From the NCBI GenBank assembly GCA_016721505.1, contig JADKHX010000003.1:1-64000 (forward strand): a DNA stretch of 64,000 nucleotides, given 5' to 3'. The notes beneath the pieces were generated by a model. It made no database searches. It saw only the letters and a program-made list of their open reading frames with translations, and was not told the DNA's origin. This stretch comes from Rhodocyclaceae bacterium. GTDB lineage: Bacteria; Pseudomonadota; Gammaproteobacteria; Burkholderiales; Rhodocyclaceae. Both the position numbers and the translations under genes were made by a program. This document shows positions 6,890-14,199 of the stretch, one piece after another (the stretch's first letter is position 1; each line of letters starts with the position of its first letter).

Positions 6890-9173
6890 CAGATGCTCCA
6901 TTCATATTCGTTGTGCTGACCGCTGTGGCAACCGCATTGGCCACCAAGGGCGTGAATTCGTAACTAGCCACACCCTGCGCGCGCTCTGCCCAAGGGTCTA
7001 TCGCGCCTTGCACGGCATAGAGCAAACGCTCGCGCAATTCACGGCGACCCACTTCGTCGTCGACGATGCGCCGCTTCACGTAGTCCATGCCAACGCGTTG
7101 CGTGAAGTGCACGGTGCGTTCCAGATACCAGCCTTCCTCGCGATAGAGCTGCAAATAGGCGGCCGAATATTCCATGACTTCGTCGTCGTTTTTGACCTTG
7201 CACAAAAATTCGGCGACTTCGGTTTTGATGCCGCCATTACCGGCGACATACAGCTCGTAACCGGAATCCACGCCGATCACGCCGACGTCTTTGATGCCGG
7301 CTTCGGCGCAATTGCGCGGGCAGCCGGAGACGGCCAATTTGACTTTGTGCGGGCTCCACATTCCGAACAACATTCTTTCCAACTTCACGCCCATGCTCAT
7401 TGCCGCTTGGGTGCCGAAGCGGCAGTGCTCGTTGCCGACACAAGTTTTTACCGTGCGCAAGCTCTTGCCGTAAGCATGGCCGGAGACCATGCCCGCCGCG
7501 CCGAGGTCGGACCAGATTGCCGGTAAGTCAGCCTTTTTTGCGCCGAGTAAATCGATGCGTTGGCCGCCCGTCACCTTCACTGTCGGTATCGAAAATTTCT
7601 CCGCCACATTGGCAATCGCACGCAATTCGTCAGGCGTGGTCAGCCCGCCCCACATGCGTGGCACGACAGAGTAAGTGCCGTCCTTTTGAATGTTGGCGTG
7701 AGCGCGTTCGTTGATGTAGCGCGACTGCGGATCATCTTGCGCTTCGTGCGGCCAAGTGGAAATCAAATAGTAATTCAGCGCCGGTCGACAGGTCGCGCAA
7801 CCGTTGGGCGTTTTCCAATCCATTGTCTGCATCACAGCATTGATCGCCAACAATTTGTTAGCGCGAATTTGCTCGCGCACTTCGCCATGCGTGTGATCGG
7901 TACAAGCGCAAATTGGCTTGATGCTGCGATTGGTTGGCGTGAAGGCACCGCCCAAAGTCGAGGCCAACAATTGCTCGACCAGCCCCGTGCACGAGCCGCA
8001 TGAAGACGAAGCCTTAGTTTGTTTTTTTACATCGTCGAGCGTGAACAAACCTTGTTCGCGTATGGCCTTGACGATGGTGCCTTTGCAGACACCATTGCAG
8101 CCGCAGACTTCCGCCGTGTCGGCCATCGCCGCGGCTTTGTTGTTGCCGGCGTGGCCAACATCGCCGATTTGGTTGTTGGTGAAGGCGTCGCCGAACATCA
8201 GCGAATCGCGGATTGCGCTGACGTCGGTTTGATCTTTGAGCAACTGAAAATACCAGCTGCCATCGGCAGTGTCGCCGTAAAGCACCGCGCCGATTAACTT
8301 GTTTTTTTCGATCACCAGACGCTTGTAAACGCCGCCATTTTTGTCGTGCAGGATGATGTCTTCCAAGCCATCGCCCGTACCGAAATTGCCTGCGGAGAAA
8401 ACATCAACGCCGGTGACTTTGAGCTTGGTTGAGGTGACCGAACCTTGATAACGGCCGATGCCGAATTCGGCCAAATGCGTGGCACACACTTTGGCTTGCT
8501 CGAACAGTGGCGCGACCAAACCGTAGACGGTGCCGCGATGCGCGGCGCATTCTCCCACCGCGTAAATGCGCGGGTCGTAAGTTTGCATGGTGTCTGAAAC
8601 CACCACACCGCCGCCCGCGCGCGTGCCGCAATACAAACCTGCCGCGTGGGCAAGCGTCGAGTTCGGACGGATGCCTGCGGCCATCACCACCAAGTCGGCG
8701 GCGACTTCGCTGCCGTCTTTGAAGCGCACACAGCCAACGCGCCCGCTGTCTGACGCGATGAGCATTTCCGTTTGTTTGCCGAGTAGAAATTTAAGCCCTT
8801 TGGATTCAAGCGAGGCTTGCAACATTTCCGCGCCGGCGCGGTCGAGTTGTCGCTCCATGATCCAGTCGAGCAGATGCACCACAGTCACATCCATGCCGCG
8901 CAAAGCCAGACCATTGGCGGCTTCCAGCCCGAGCAATCCGGCACCGATAACGACAGCGTGTTTGTGATTTTCCGCTGCGGCAATCATCGCCTCGGTGTCG
9001 GCGATATCGCGATAGGCAATCACGCCTTCGAGTTCTTTTCCGGGCACTGGCAGCATGAAAGGCAGTGAGCCTGTCGCGAGTAACAAACGATCGTAGTCGG
9101 CCACCGTGCCATCGTCGGCAATCACTTGCCGCGCCACGCGATCGAGCTTCACCACGCGCTTGCCCGCGTGCAA
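6858..9173 (-). CDS. nirB: nitrite reductase (NADH) large subunit, main part (frameshifted)
   Basis: Main body of the siroheme nitrite reductase that converts nitrite to ammonium with NADH. Domain order: rest of the FAD/NAD(P) oxidoreductase domain (AVVIGAGLLGLEAANGL, YAVGECAAHRG); BFD-like [2Fe-2S] domain (CGCNGVCKG, SSCGSCTG); ferredoxin-like siroheme domain; and the siroheme/[4Fe-4S] ligands CVGNEHCRFG and SGCPRNCAEAG. The true N terminus is in another frame: NITL (previous frame) should join HAGKRVVKLDRV here, so a single-base shift lies at about 9166-9172. Apart from that shift the protein is complete and well conserved, which favours a sequence error or a very recent mutation. Confidence 0.92.
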   Translation of the reverse strand: MHAGKRVVKLDRVARQVIADDGTVADYDRLLLATGSLPFMLPVPGKELEGVIAYRDIADTEAMIAAAENHKHAVVIGAGLLGLEAANGLALRGMDVTVVHLLDWIMERQLDRAGAEMLQASLESKGLKFLLGKQTEMLIASDSGRVGCVRFKDGSEVAADLVVMAAGIRPNSTLAHAAGLYCGTRAGGGVVVSDTMQTYDPRIYAVGECAAHRGTVYGLVAPLFEQAKVCATHLAEFGIGRYQGSVTSTKLKVTGVDVFSAGNFGTGDGLEDIILHDKNGGVYKRLVIEKNKLIGAVLYGDTADGSWYFQLLKDQTDVSAIRDSLMFGDAFTNNQIGDVGHAGNNKAAAMADTAEVCGCNGVCKGTIVKAIREQGLFTLDDVKKQTKASSSCGSCTGLVEQLLASTLGGAFTPTNRSIKPICACTDHTHGEVREQIRANKLLAINAVMQTMDWKTPNGCATCRPALNYYLISTWPHEAQDDPQSRYINERAHANIQKDGTYSVVPRMWGGLTTPDELRAIANVAEKFSIPTVKVTGGQRIDLLGAKKADLPAIWSDLGAAGMVSGHAYGKSLRTVKTCVGNEHCRFGTQAAMSMGVKLERMLFGMWSPHKVKLAVSGCPRNCAEAGIKDVGVIGVDSGYELYVAGNGGIKTEVAEFLCKVKNDDEVMEYSAAYLQLYREEGWYLERTVHFTQRVGMDYVKRRIVDDEVGRRELRERLLYAVQGAIDPWAERAQGVASYEFTPLVANAVATAVSTTNMNGASDERMAETLPH

Positions 9174-9423
9174 GGGTGATGTTGTGTTTGGCGTACCACG
9201 CCGCGTCGTTGAGCACGATGTCGGCCAGTGTCAATTCGCCGGCCAGCACCGGCGAGAGCAAGATGCGGTTGTAGTTGAAATGCGGCTCGGCACCGAACAC
9301 CGTGATGTCGTATAAATCCGGCGCGATTTTGAGCAATTCTTCTACGGCACGGATGCCGGCCATGCCATTGCCTACAACCACTAGCCTGAGTTTTCTCACC
9401 GGCTTACCCACGAGTTTACCCAT
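8806..9423 (-). CDS. nirB: nitrite reductase large subunit, N-terminal part (frameshifted)
   Basis: Provides the first 85 or so residues of NirB: KLRLVVVGNGMAGIRAVEEL is the FAD-binding GxGxxG region and HFNYNRILLSPVLAGE is characteristic of NirB-type oxidoreductases. After HNITLARGQA the frame is wrong and the remaining translation is nonsense. ATG at 9423 is preferred, with AGGAAGG upstream; the coding region begins right after the transporter ATPase stop (the TAG at 9426 overlaps a possible GTG start). Confidence 0.88.
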   Translation of the reverse strand: MGKLVGKPVRKLRLVVVGNGMAGIRAVEELLKIAPDLYDITVFGAEPHFNYNRILLSPVLAGELTLADIVLNDAAWYAKHNITLARGQARGEARSRGAASDCRRWHGGRLRSFVTRDRLTAFHAASARKRTRRRDCLSRYRRHRGDDCRSGKSQTRCRYRCRIARAGSRQWSGFARHGCDCGASARLDHGATTRPRRRGNVASLA

Positions 9424-9425
9424 CA

Positions 9426-10247
9426 CTAGGCCGCCTTCCTGACTTGCTTGCGATACAGAAAATCCATCACCGCAGCGCGGTGTCCTGAATACGCAGGGTC
9501 GGTACTTAGTGCCAGCCGATCACGTGGTCTTGGCAGATCGATGGTCAATATTTCACCAATAGTTGCGGCGGGACCATTGCTCATCATCACGATGCGGTCC
9601 GACAACAATACCGCTTCGTCCACATCGTGCGTCACCATCACTACCGTGGCGCCAGTTTTGGCCAGCACGCCATTGAGCTCGTCTTGCAAGCTGGCGCGGG
9701 TCAAGGCATCGAGTGCGCCGAAAGGCTCGTCCATCAATAATATTTTCGGCTCCATCGCAAAGGCGCGCGCGATACCCACACGTTGCTTCATGCCGCCGGA
9801 AATCTCGTGCGGATATTTGTCCATCGCATGCTCCATGTGCACCATTTCCAATGCCGCGACGACGCGTGCGTTGAGGCGGCTGACACGTTCTTTGCGCCCG
9901 AATACACGTTCGACGGCGAGCATCACATTGCCGGCGCAAGTGAGCCACGGCAACAAACTGTGATTTTGGAAGACCACCGCGCGTTCCGGCGATGGGCCGG
10001 AGATTTCACGCTCGTTGCAGAGCAAGACGCCGCTGCTGGGTAGCGTGAGTCCGGCAATCAAATTCAGCAAGGTGGATTTGCCGCAACCGGAATGGCCGAT
10101 CAGGGTGACGACTTCGCCTTCACTGACTGAAAGATTGATGTTTTGCAGCGCGACGAATTTGCCTTGTTTGGTGTTGAAAGTTTGGCCGACATTTTCGACT
10201 TTGACGAGTGCTTTGGCATGCGTTTGGGTACTTGGTTTCATCATCAT
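9426..10247 (-). CDS. nrtD: nitrate ABC transporter ATP-binding protein
   Basis: ATPase of the nitrate/nitrite import system. Walker A GHSGCGKSTL, Q-loop FQNHSLLPW, signature ISGGMKQRVGIARA, Walker B ILLMDEPFGALD and the H-loop VMVTHDVDEA are all present, and the family-typical LPWLTC segment is visible. The start is one of three consecutive ATGs (10241-10247) overlapping the permease stop in an ATGATGATGA string, indicating translational coupling. The longer reading up to 10364 would overlap the permease gene and has no family resemblance. Domain length of about 270 residues is normal. NasD is an alternative name. Confidence 0.93.
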   Translation of the reverse strand: MMMKPSTQTHAKALVKVENVGQTFNTKQGKFVALQNINLSVSEGEVVTLIGHSGCGKSTLLNLIAGLTLPSSGVLLCNEREISGPSPERAVVFQNHSLLPWLTCAGNVMLAVERVFGRKERVSRLNARVVAALEMVHMEHAMDKYPHEISGGMKQRVGIARAFAMEPKILLMDEPFGALDALTRASLQDELNGVLAKTGATVVMVTHDVDEAVLLSDRIVMMSNGPAATIGEILTIDLPRPRDRLALSTDPAYSGHRAAVMDFLYRKQVRKAA

Positions 10248-11269
10248 CTCGCTTCGTAGCTGAAACGTTTCGCCATCAGCAACAGCATTTGTTCGAGCAC
10301 CAGGCCGACTCCGCCAATCACAAAAATCGCGATCAGAATGTGTTCGACTTTGAGGTTGTTCCATTCATCCCAAACCCAAAATCCGATGCCCACGCCACCG
10401 GTCAACATTTCAGCAGCGACGATCACCAGCCATGCCGTGCCGATGGATAAACGTATGCCGGTGAGCATGTAGGGCAGCACCGCGGGGAACAGAATTTTGG
10501 TGACGACTTGCGATTCGGGCAGCGCCAACACGCGCGCCACGTTGAGGTAATCCTGCGGTACCCGCTGCACGCCTTGTGCGGTGTTCATAATCATTGGCCA
10601 AATCGAACAAATGAAAATCGTCCACGTTGCGGCCGGATCGGCGCGCTGAAATACCAGCAGGCCGATTGGCAACCACGCCAGTGGCGACACGGGGCGTAGC
10701 AAGCTGATGATGGGGTCGAGCATGCGGCTCATAAAGGCGAAGCGCCCGAGCATGAAACCGAGCGGAATGCCGATCAGCGCGGCTAAACCAAAACCGATAC
10801 CAACGCGCTTGAGTGATGCCAGCACATTCCAGCCTATGCCTTGATCGTTCGGACCGTTGTGATAGAAGGGATGGGCGAAAATAATTTGCGCTGCGCTCCA
10901 TGTTTTCGCCGGACTTGGAATGCTGGTATTGCGCGCCGAAACCAGTGACCAAACCAACAACATAAGTGCGACACCGACCAGCGGCGGCAACACGCGACGT
11001 ATTAGCTCGTAAGTCGCCTCTCGCCGCGCTCTTGCGCGATTAGTCTTGGTTAGCAAATCGCGCGCTATGCTTTCTGCGTCGGGCGCAGTCACCAGGCTGA
11101 TCAGCGCTTCGCCAGTTGGTGCTGGCGCGGAGTGTCCGCTTAGTACAGCGGACCCGCTGCTCGGGCACAAAGCGGTGCTTTGTGAAACCCCCGCTTCGCC
11201 GCTGTTACTTTCAGTCGGCGCGCCGGAAATTGGCACGAGCGTTGGTTTCTTGAGCGCAAGCACAGTCAT
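10244..11269 (-). CDS. nrtB: nitrate ABC transporter permease
   Basis: Inner-membrane permease of the SsuC/NrtB (BPD) family: a tail with about six transmembrane segments and the EAA-type loop (ARVLALPESQVVTKILFPAVLPYML). ATG at 11269 with GGAGGG six bases upstream is a good start. The N-terminal 80 residues are unusual: residues 23-53 (GEAGVSQSTALCPS, then SAVLSGHSAPAPTG) are encoded by a long-form dispersed repeat (11110-11201), lying in the cytoplasmic tail before the first membrane segment, where an insertion is easily tolerated. It follows nrtA by 14 bp. Confidence 0.92.
   Translation of the reverse strand: MTVLALKKPTLVPISGAPTESNSGEAGVSQSTALCPSSGSAVLSGHSAPAPTGEALISLVTAPDAESIARDLLTKTNRARARREATYELIRRVLPPLVGVALMLLVWSLVSARNTSIPSPAKTWSAAQIIFAHPFYHNGPNDQGIGWNVLASLKRVGIGFGLAALIGIPLGFMLGRFAFMSRMLDPIISLLRPVSPLAWLPIGLLVFQRADPAATWTIFICSIWPMIMNTAQGVQRVPQDYLNVARVLALPESQVVTKILFPAVLPYMLTGIRLSIGTAWLVIVAAEMLTGGVGIGFWVWDEWNNLKVEHILIAIFVIGGVGLVLEQMLLLMAKRFSYEAR
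11110..11201 (-). repeat. dispersed repeat, long form, in nrtB
   Basis: About 92 bp. The plus strand begins CGCCAGTTGGTGCTGG, then a hairpin GTCCGCT-TAGTAC-AGCGGAC, then a second hairpin CACAAAGC-GGT-GCTTTGTG, then AAACCCCCGCTTCGCC. Same architecture as the copies in topB and priA, with compensatory changes in both stems (GTCCGCT/AGCGGAC here, GTCGGCT/AGCCGAC in priA). Confidence 0.9.
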
Positions 11270-11283
11270 CGTGAACCCTCCGT

Positions 11284-12588
11284 TTAAGCGTGAATCTTGA
11301 ATGACGCGGCGTATTTTTTCGGATCCTTGCCGTCCCACGTCACGCCGTCAATCAGCTTATGCGAACGCATTTCGCTCTTGGGAATTGGCGCACCGGCGGC
11401 GGTGGCGGCTTGTTTGTAAATGTCGATGCGATTGACCTGCTTGGCGACGGCCAAATAATCGGGATCGTCTTTGAGCAAGCCCCAACGTTTGTGCTGCGTC
11501 ATGAACCACATCGCGTCCGACAAATAGGGAAAAGATGTCGCGCCATCGTTATAAAACTTCATCGCGTTCTTGTCGTCCCACGTCTTGCCTAATCCATTGT
11601 TGTAACGACCCAGCATGCGCGCTACGATGACATCGGAATCGGTATTGATATACGCTTTACTGGCAACGGTGTCGGCGGTCTTTTGCTTGTTCACCAATCC
11701 AGCATCGATCCAACGTCCGGCTTCGATAATCGCGGCGGTCATGGCGCGCGCGGTGTTCGGGTTTTTGCTCACGAATTCGGCGGTCGCACCCAGTACTTTC
11801 TCCGGATGGTCGACCCAAATATCTTGCGTCGTTGTGGCGGTGAAGCCGATGTTGTCGACGATGGCGCGGTTATTCCACGGCTCGCCGACGCAAAAGCCGT
11901 CCATGTTGCCGATGCGCATATTGGCGACCATTTGCGGTGGTGGCACGGTGATGTTTTTCACGTCTTTGAACGGATCAATGCCGTGCGCGGCGAGCCAGTA
12001 ATACAGCCACATCGCGTGCGTGCCAGTCGGGAAGGTTTGCGCAAAGGTGTACTCGCGTTCTTTCTTGGCAATCAATTTCGCCAGCGCTGTGCCGTCGGTG
12101 GCGCCTTTGTCCTTGAGTTGATTCGATAGCGTGATGGCTTGGCCGTTCTGATTCAAGGTCATCAATACATTCATATCTTTCTTTGGCCCGCCGACGCCAA
12201 GCTGTAAGCCATAGACGAGACCGTAAAGCACGTGCGCCGCGTCAAGTTCGCCATTGATCAATTTGTCGCGCACCGAAGCCCACGAGGCTTCCTTGGTCGG
12301 GATAATTTTGATGCCGTATTTCTTGTCAAACTCATTCACTGCCGCCATCACTACCGAGGAGCAATCAGTGAGCGGAATAAAGCCGATGCGGACTTCTTTT
12401 TTCTCTGGCGCGTCTGAGCCTGCAGCCCATGCGCCAGCGCGTATCCCAGGCGGCAAGAGTCCCATTAGCGCTGCACCGGTGGCGAGCTGAACGCCTTGGC
12501 GCAGAAAATCACGGCGTGGCGCGGCAACTGTCGTGATGTCGGTACTGGTAGGGGTCGCAATCGGGTCAGACGAGTTTTCATGGGTCAT
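11284..12588 (-). CDS. nrtA: nitrate-binding periplasmic protein (Tat-exported)
   Basis: Substrate-binding component of the nitrate importer, 434 residues. A twin-arginine signal (APRRDFLRQGVQLATGAAL ... GAWAAG) precedes the mature domain, which starts VRIGFIPLTDCSSVVMA, a segment typical of NrtA/NasF proteins; GFCVGEPWNNRAI is the family's characteristic core. ATG at 12588 follows GGAGAT at good spacing. First structural gene of the operon, behind a leader containing a terminator and a sigma-54-type promoter. Confidence 0.94.
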   Translation of the reverse strand: MTHENSSDPIATPTSTDITTVAAPRRDFLRQGVQLATGAALMGLLPPGIRAGAWAAGSDAPEKKEVRIGFIPLTDCSSVVMAAVNEFDKKYGIKIIPTKEASWASVRDKLINGELDAAHVLYGLVYGLQLGVGGPKKDMNVLMTLNQNGQAITLSNQLKDKGATDGTALAKLIAKKEREYTFAQTFPTGTHAMWLYYWLAAHGIDPFKDVKNITVPPPQMVANMRIGNMDGFCVGEPWNNRAIVDNIGFTATTTQDIWVDHPEKVLGATAEFVSKNPNTARAMTAAIIEAGRWIDAGLVNKQKTADTVASKAYINTDSDVIVARMLGRYNNGLGKTWDDKNAMKFYNDGATSFPYLSDAMWFMTQHKRWGLLKDDPDYLAVAKQVNRIDIYKQAATAAGAPIPKSEMRSHKLIDGVTWDGKDPKKYAASFKIHA

Positions 12589-12608
12589 TGCTATCTCCGC
12601 AAAAAGGC

Positions 12609-12665
12609 AAAAAAAATGGTGTCAGTCGTCCGCAATGGCAAAAGCCAAAGCGAGCAACAGACACC
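12609..12665 (-). terminator. leader terminator upstream of nrtA (probable ANTAR-controlled attenuator)
   Basis: On the minus strand GGTGTC (12665-12660) pairs with GACACC (12623-12618), and the stem continues inwards with few mismatches (TGTTGC/GCGGACGACT region), followed directly by A then eight T residues (12616-12609) and another T5. This is a rho-independent terminator placed 20-75 bases before the nrtA start codon, i.e. in the leader, not after a gene. With an ANTAR regulator gene just upstream, it is the expected layout for transcription antitermination in nitrate assimilation operons (as in Klebsiella nasR-nasF). Confidence 0.8.
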
Positions 12666-12714
12666 TTTGTCGTTTGCACCAAACCTTCGTTGATTCGGCG
12701 CTCAGGGAGTATTC

Positions 12715-12730
12715 AGCAAGCCTTGTGCCA
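12715..12730 (-). promoter_or_regulatory. sigma-54-type promoter for the nrt/nir/nas operon
   Basis: On the minus strand TGGCAC (12730-12725), five bases, TTGCT (12719-12715) matches the -24/-12 consensus TGGCAC-N5-TTGCW exactly. Initiation would be expected near 12704, giving a leader of about 115 nt that contains the terminator hairpin. The arrangement fits nitrogen (NtrC-type) control. Confidence 0.75.
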
Positions 12731-12789
12731 GTGTCTTATCAAATCGACATCAAGCGCGCTGCGATGGGCGAAGCGGGGAGTTTTTAGCT

Positions 12790-12816
12790 CGCCAGTTGGT
12801 GCTGGCGACACGCTGT
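12790..12816 (+). repeat. dispersed repeat, short form, upstream of the nitrate operon
   Basis: CGCCAGTTGGTGCTGG followed by CGACACGCTGT. Intergenic copy about 60 bp upstream of the -24 element. Confidence 0.85.
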
Positions 12817-12817
12817 C

Positions 12818-12866
12818 GTGCAATCAATGTTGCACTGCGATAGGGCTAGCCGTGCATGAAATGCAC
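12818..12866. promoter_or_regulatory. two palindromes upstream of the sigma-54 promoter
   Basis: GTGCAA-TCAATG-TTGCAC (12818-12835) and GTGCAT-GAA-ATGCAC (12852-12866) are perfect 6-bp inverted repeats about 90-140 bp upstream of the -24 box, the usual distance for an enhancer-binding regulator. They do not match the NtrC consensus arm order well, so the binding protein is uncertain. Confidence 0.4.
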
Positions 12867-12895
12867 TGCTTTGATGCAAGGCGATGACGTGAGAC

Positions 12896-13480
12896 TTACA
12901 GCAAAAACTTCGCCATATCGACCACATCGCCAGCGACTTTTCCTAGCGGTTGCGCGCGTTCCATCGCCAAACTTCGTAACGCCGCGTAGGCCTGTTCTTC
13001 GTCGAGCTTGCGCGATTTCATCAATATGCCTTTGGCTTTTTCCACCACTTTGCGTTCAGACAATTTCTTCTTCGCATCGGCCAACTCGCCCTTCAAGCTT
13101 TGATGCTCTTCAAATCGCAAAATCGCCACGTCGACAATCGGTTTGAGCCGTGCAAGATCAAGCGCATCAACTACATAGGCCGACACACCAGCCTTAAACG
13201 CGGCGCGCATGACGTCGACATTGCCATCAGGTGTGAGCACAATCAGCGGCCGTGGCAGGTCGCGATTGAGCAAGGCCAAATGTTCCAGAGTGTCACGCGA
13301 AGGGGATTCTGTTTCGATCAAAATCACGTCGGGACGCAAGGCTTCGATCTGATCACTTAGATCAAGCACCGAAGGCAATACGGCCGCCACACTGTGACCA
13401 GCCATTACCAAGGCGGCACACAATTCCTTAACGCGAGCGCGCGATTCGTCGATGATAAGAATACTTAGCATGAGGGGCAT
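12896..13480 (-). CDS. nasT: ANTAR-domain response regulator (NasT-like antiterminator)
   Basis: About 194 residues. N-terminal receiver-like domain (MLSILIIDESRARVKELCAAL; IETESPSRDTLEHLALL; VLTPDGNVDVMRAA) followed by a short coiled linker and a C-terminal ANTAR RNA-binding domain (EKAKGILMKSRKLDEEQAY ... ALRSLAMERAQPLG). The usual phosphoacceptor position reads LIETE, so the aspartate seems replaced, as in other pseudo-receivers of this group. ATG at 13480 is preferred. ANTAR proteins bind paired hairpins in leader RNA to prevent terminator formation; the terminator before nrtA directly downstream is the evident target. Confidence 0.88.
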   Translation of the reverse strand: MPLMLSILIIDESRARVKELCAALVMAGHSVAAVLPSVLDLSDQIEALRPDVILIETESPSRDTLEHLALLNRDLPRPLIVLTPDGNVDVMRAAFKAGVSAYVVDALDLARLKPIVDVAILRFEEHQSLKGELADAKKKLSERKVVEKAKGILMKSRKLDEEQAYAALRSLAMERAQPLGKVAGDVVDMAKFLL

Positions 13481-13512
13481 ATTGCAATCCCCATGCCATA
13501 GCCAAGCCGCAG

Positions 13513-14130
13513 CTATTTCTGCGTTGCGACGCCCCAATAGTTGTAGGTGGCAATTCTGGGGCCGGGCAGGTACATCGTTTCCATTTTGTCGATAGTGAAT
13601 CCACCTTGTTCCAAATATTCTGGAATCGGCCGGTTCAGGTGGCAACCACCGGCAATCTTGCCCCACCAAGGATTGATCCGCGCCTGCCATTTCTGCACCG
13701 ACGCATCCGGCGCAATACCGTGTTCGCAAAAAATCAATTCGCCACCGGGTTTGAGCACGCGCCGCATTTGCTGGAGCGCCGCATGCCAATCAGGAATGGT
13801 GCACAGCGTATAGGTGAGCAACACTGTGTCGACACTATTGTCATCCAGCGGAATTTCTTCGCCGGGCAAATCCAGCCAACGCACTTCTACCTTTGAATTC
13901 GCGAGATTTTTTTGCGCCTTTTTGCGCATGCCCTCGGACGGCTCCAATCCCCAGACAAACTCCACCTTGGAGGCATCATAAAACGGCAAATTCAGCCCTG
14001 AGCCCATGCCAACTTCAAGCACTCGCCCGCGCGCTTGTGGTACCACTTTTTGCCGCTGGCGCAACACTGGCTTGATGCCGCAGGCGCAATTGATCACGTG
14101 TGGCAAAACGTGCTTTTCGTAGATACCCAT
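13513..14130 (-). CDS. class I SAM-dependent methyltransferase
   Basis: About 205 residues. RVLEVGMGSGLNLPFY is the SAM-binding motif I; VWGLEPSEGMRKKA motif II; DTVLLTYTLCTIPDWHAALQQMRRVLKPGGELIFCEHG is the typical motif V region of UbiE/Methyltransf_11 proteins. Start ATG at 14130 behind GGAGAG. It ends 32 bp before the ANTAR regulator and may be cotranscribed with it. The substrate is unknown; this subgroup (N-terminal YEKHVLPHVINCACG) is often annotated only as a methyltransferase. Confidence 0.85.
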   Translation of the reverse strand: MGIYEKHVLPHVINCACGIKPVLRQRQKVVPQARGRVLEVGMGSGLNLPFYDASKVEFVWGLEPSEGMRKKAQKNLANSKVEVRWLDLPGEEIPLDDNSVDTVLLTYTLCTIPDWHAALQQMRRVLKPGGELIFCEHGIAPDASVQKWQARINPWWGKIAGGCHLNRPIPEYLEQGGFTIDKMETMYLPGPRIATYNYWGVATQK

Positions 14131-14142
14131 GTCATTCTCTCC

Positions 14143-14176
14143 AGACAAAAAAAACGGGAGCATGCGCTCCCGTTAA
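14143..14176 (-). terminator. rho-independent terminator after the esterase autotransporter
   Basis: On the minus strand AACGGGAGC-GCAT-GCTCCCGTT is followed by a run of T (complement of AAAAAAAA at 14146-14153). It lies just downstream of the autotransporter stop at 14200. Confidence 0.9.
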
Positions 14177-14199
14177 TTTTCAGCTTGTGCGGCTAAAAC

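Noticed and set aside
12896..13789. Longer reading frame for the ANTAR regulator
   Set aside because: The upstream part overlaps the methyltransferase gene in another frame and is not protein-like; ATG 13480 is the natural start.
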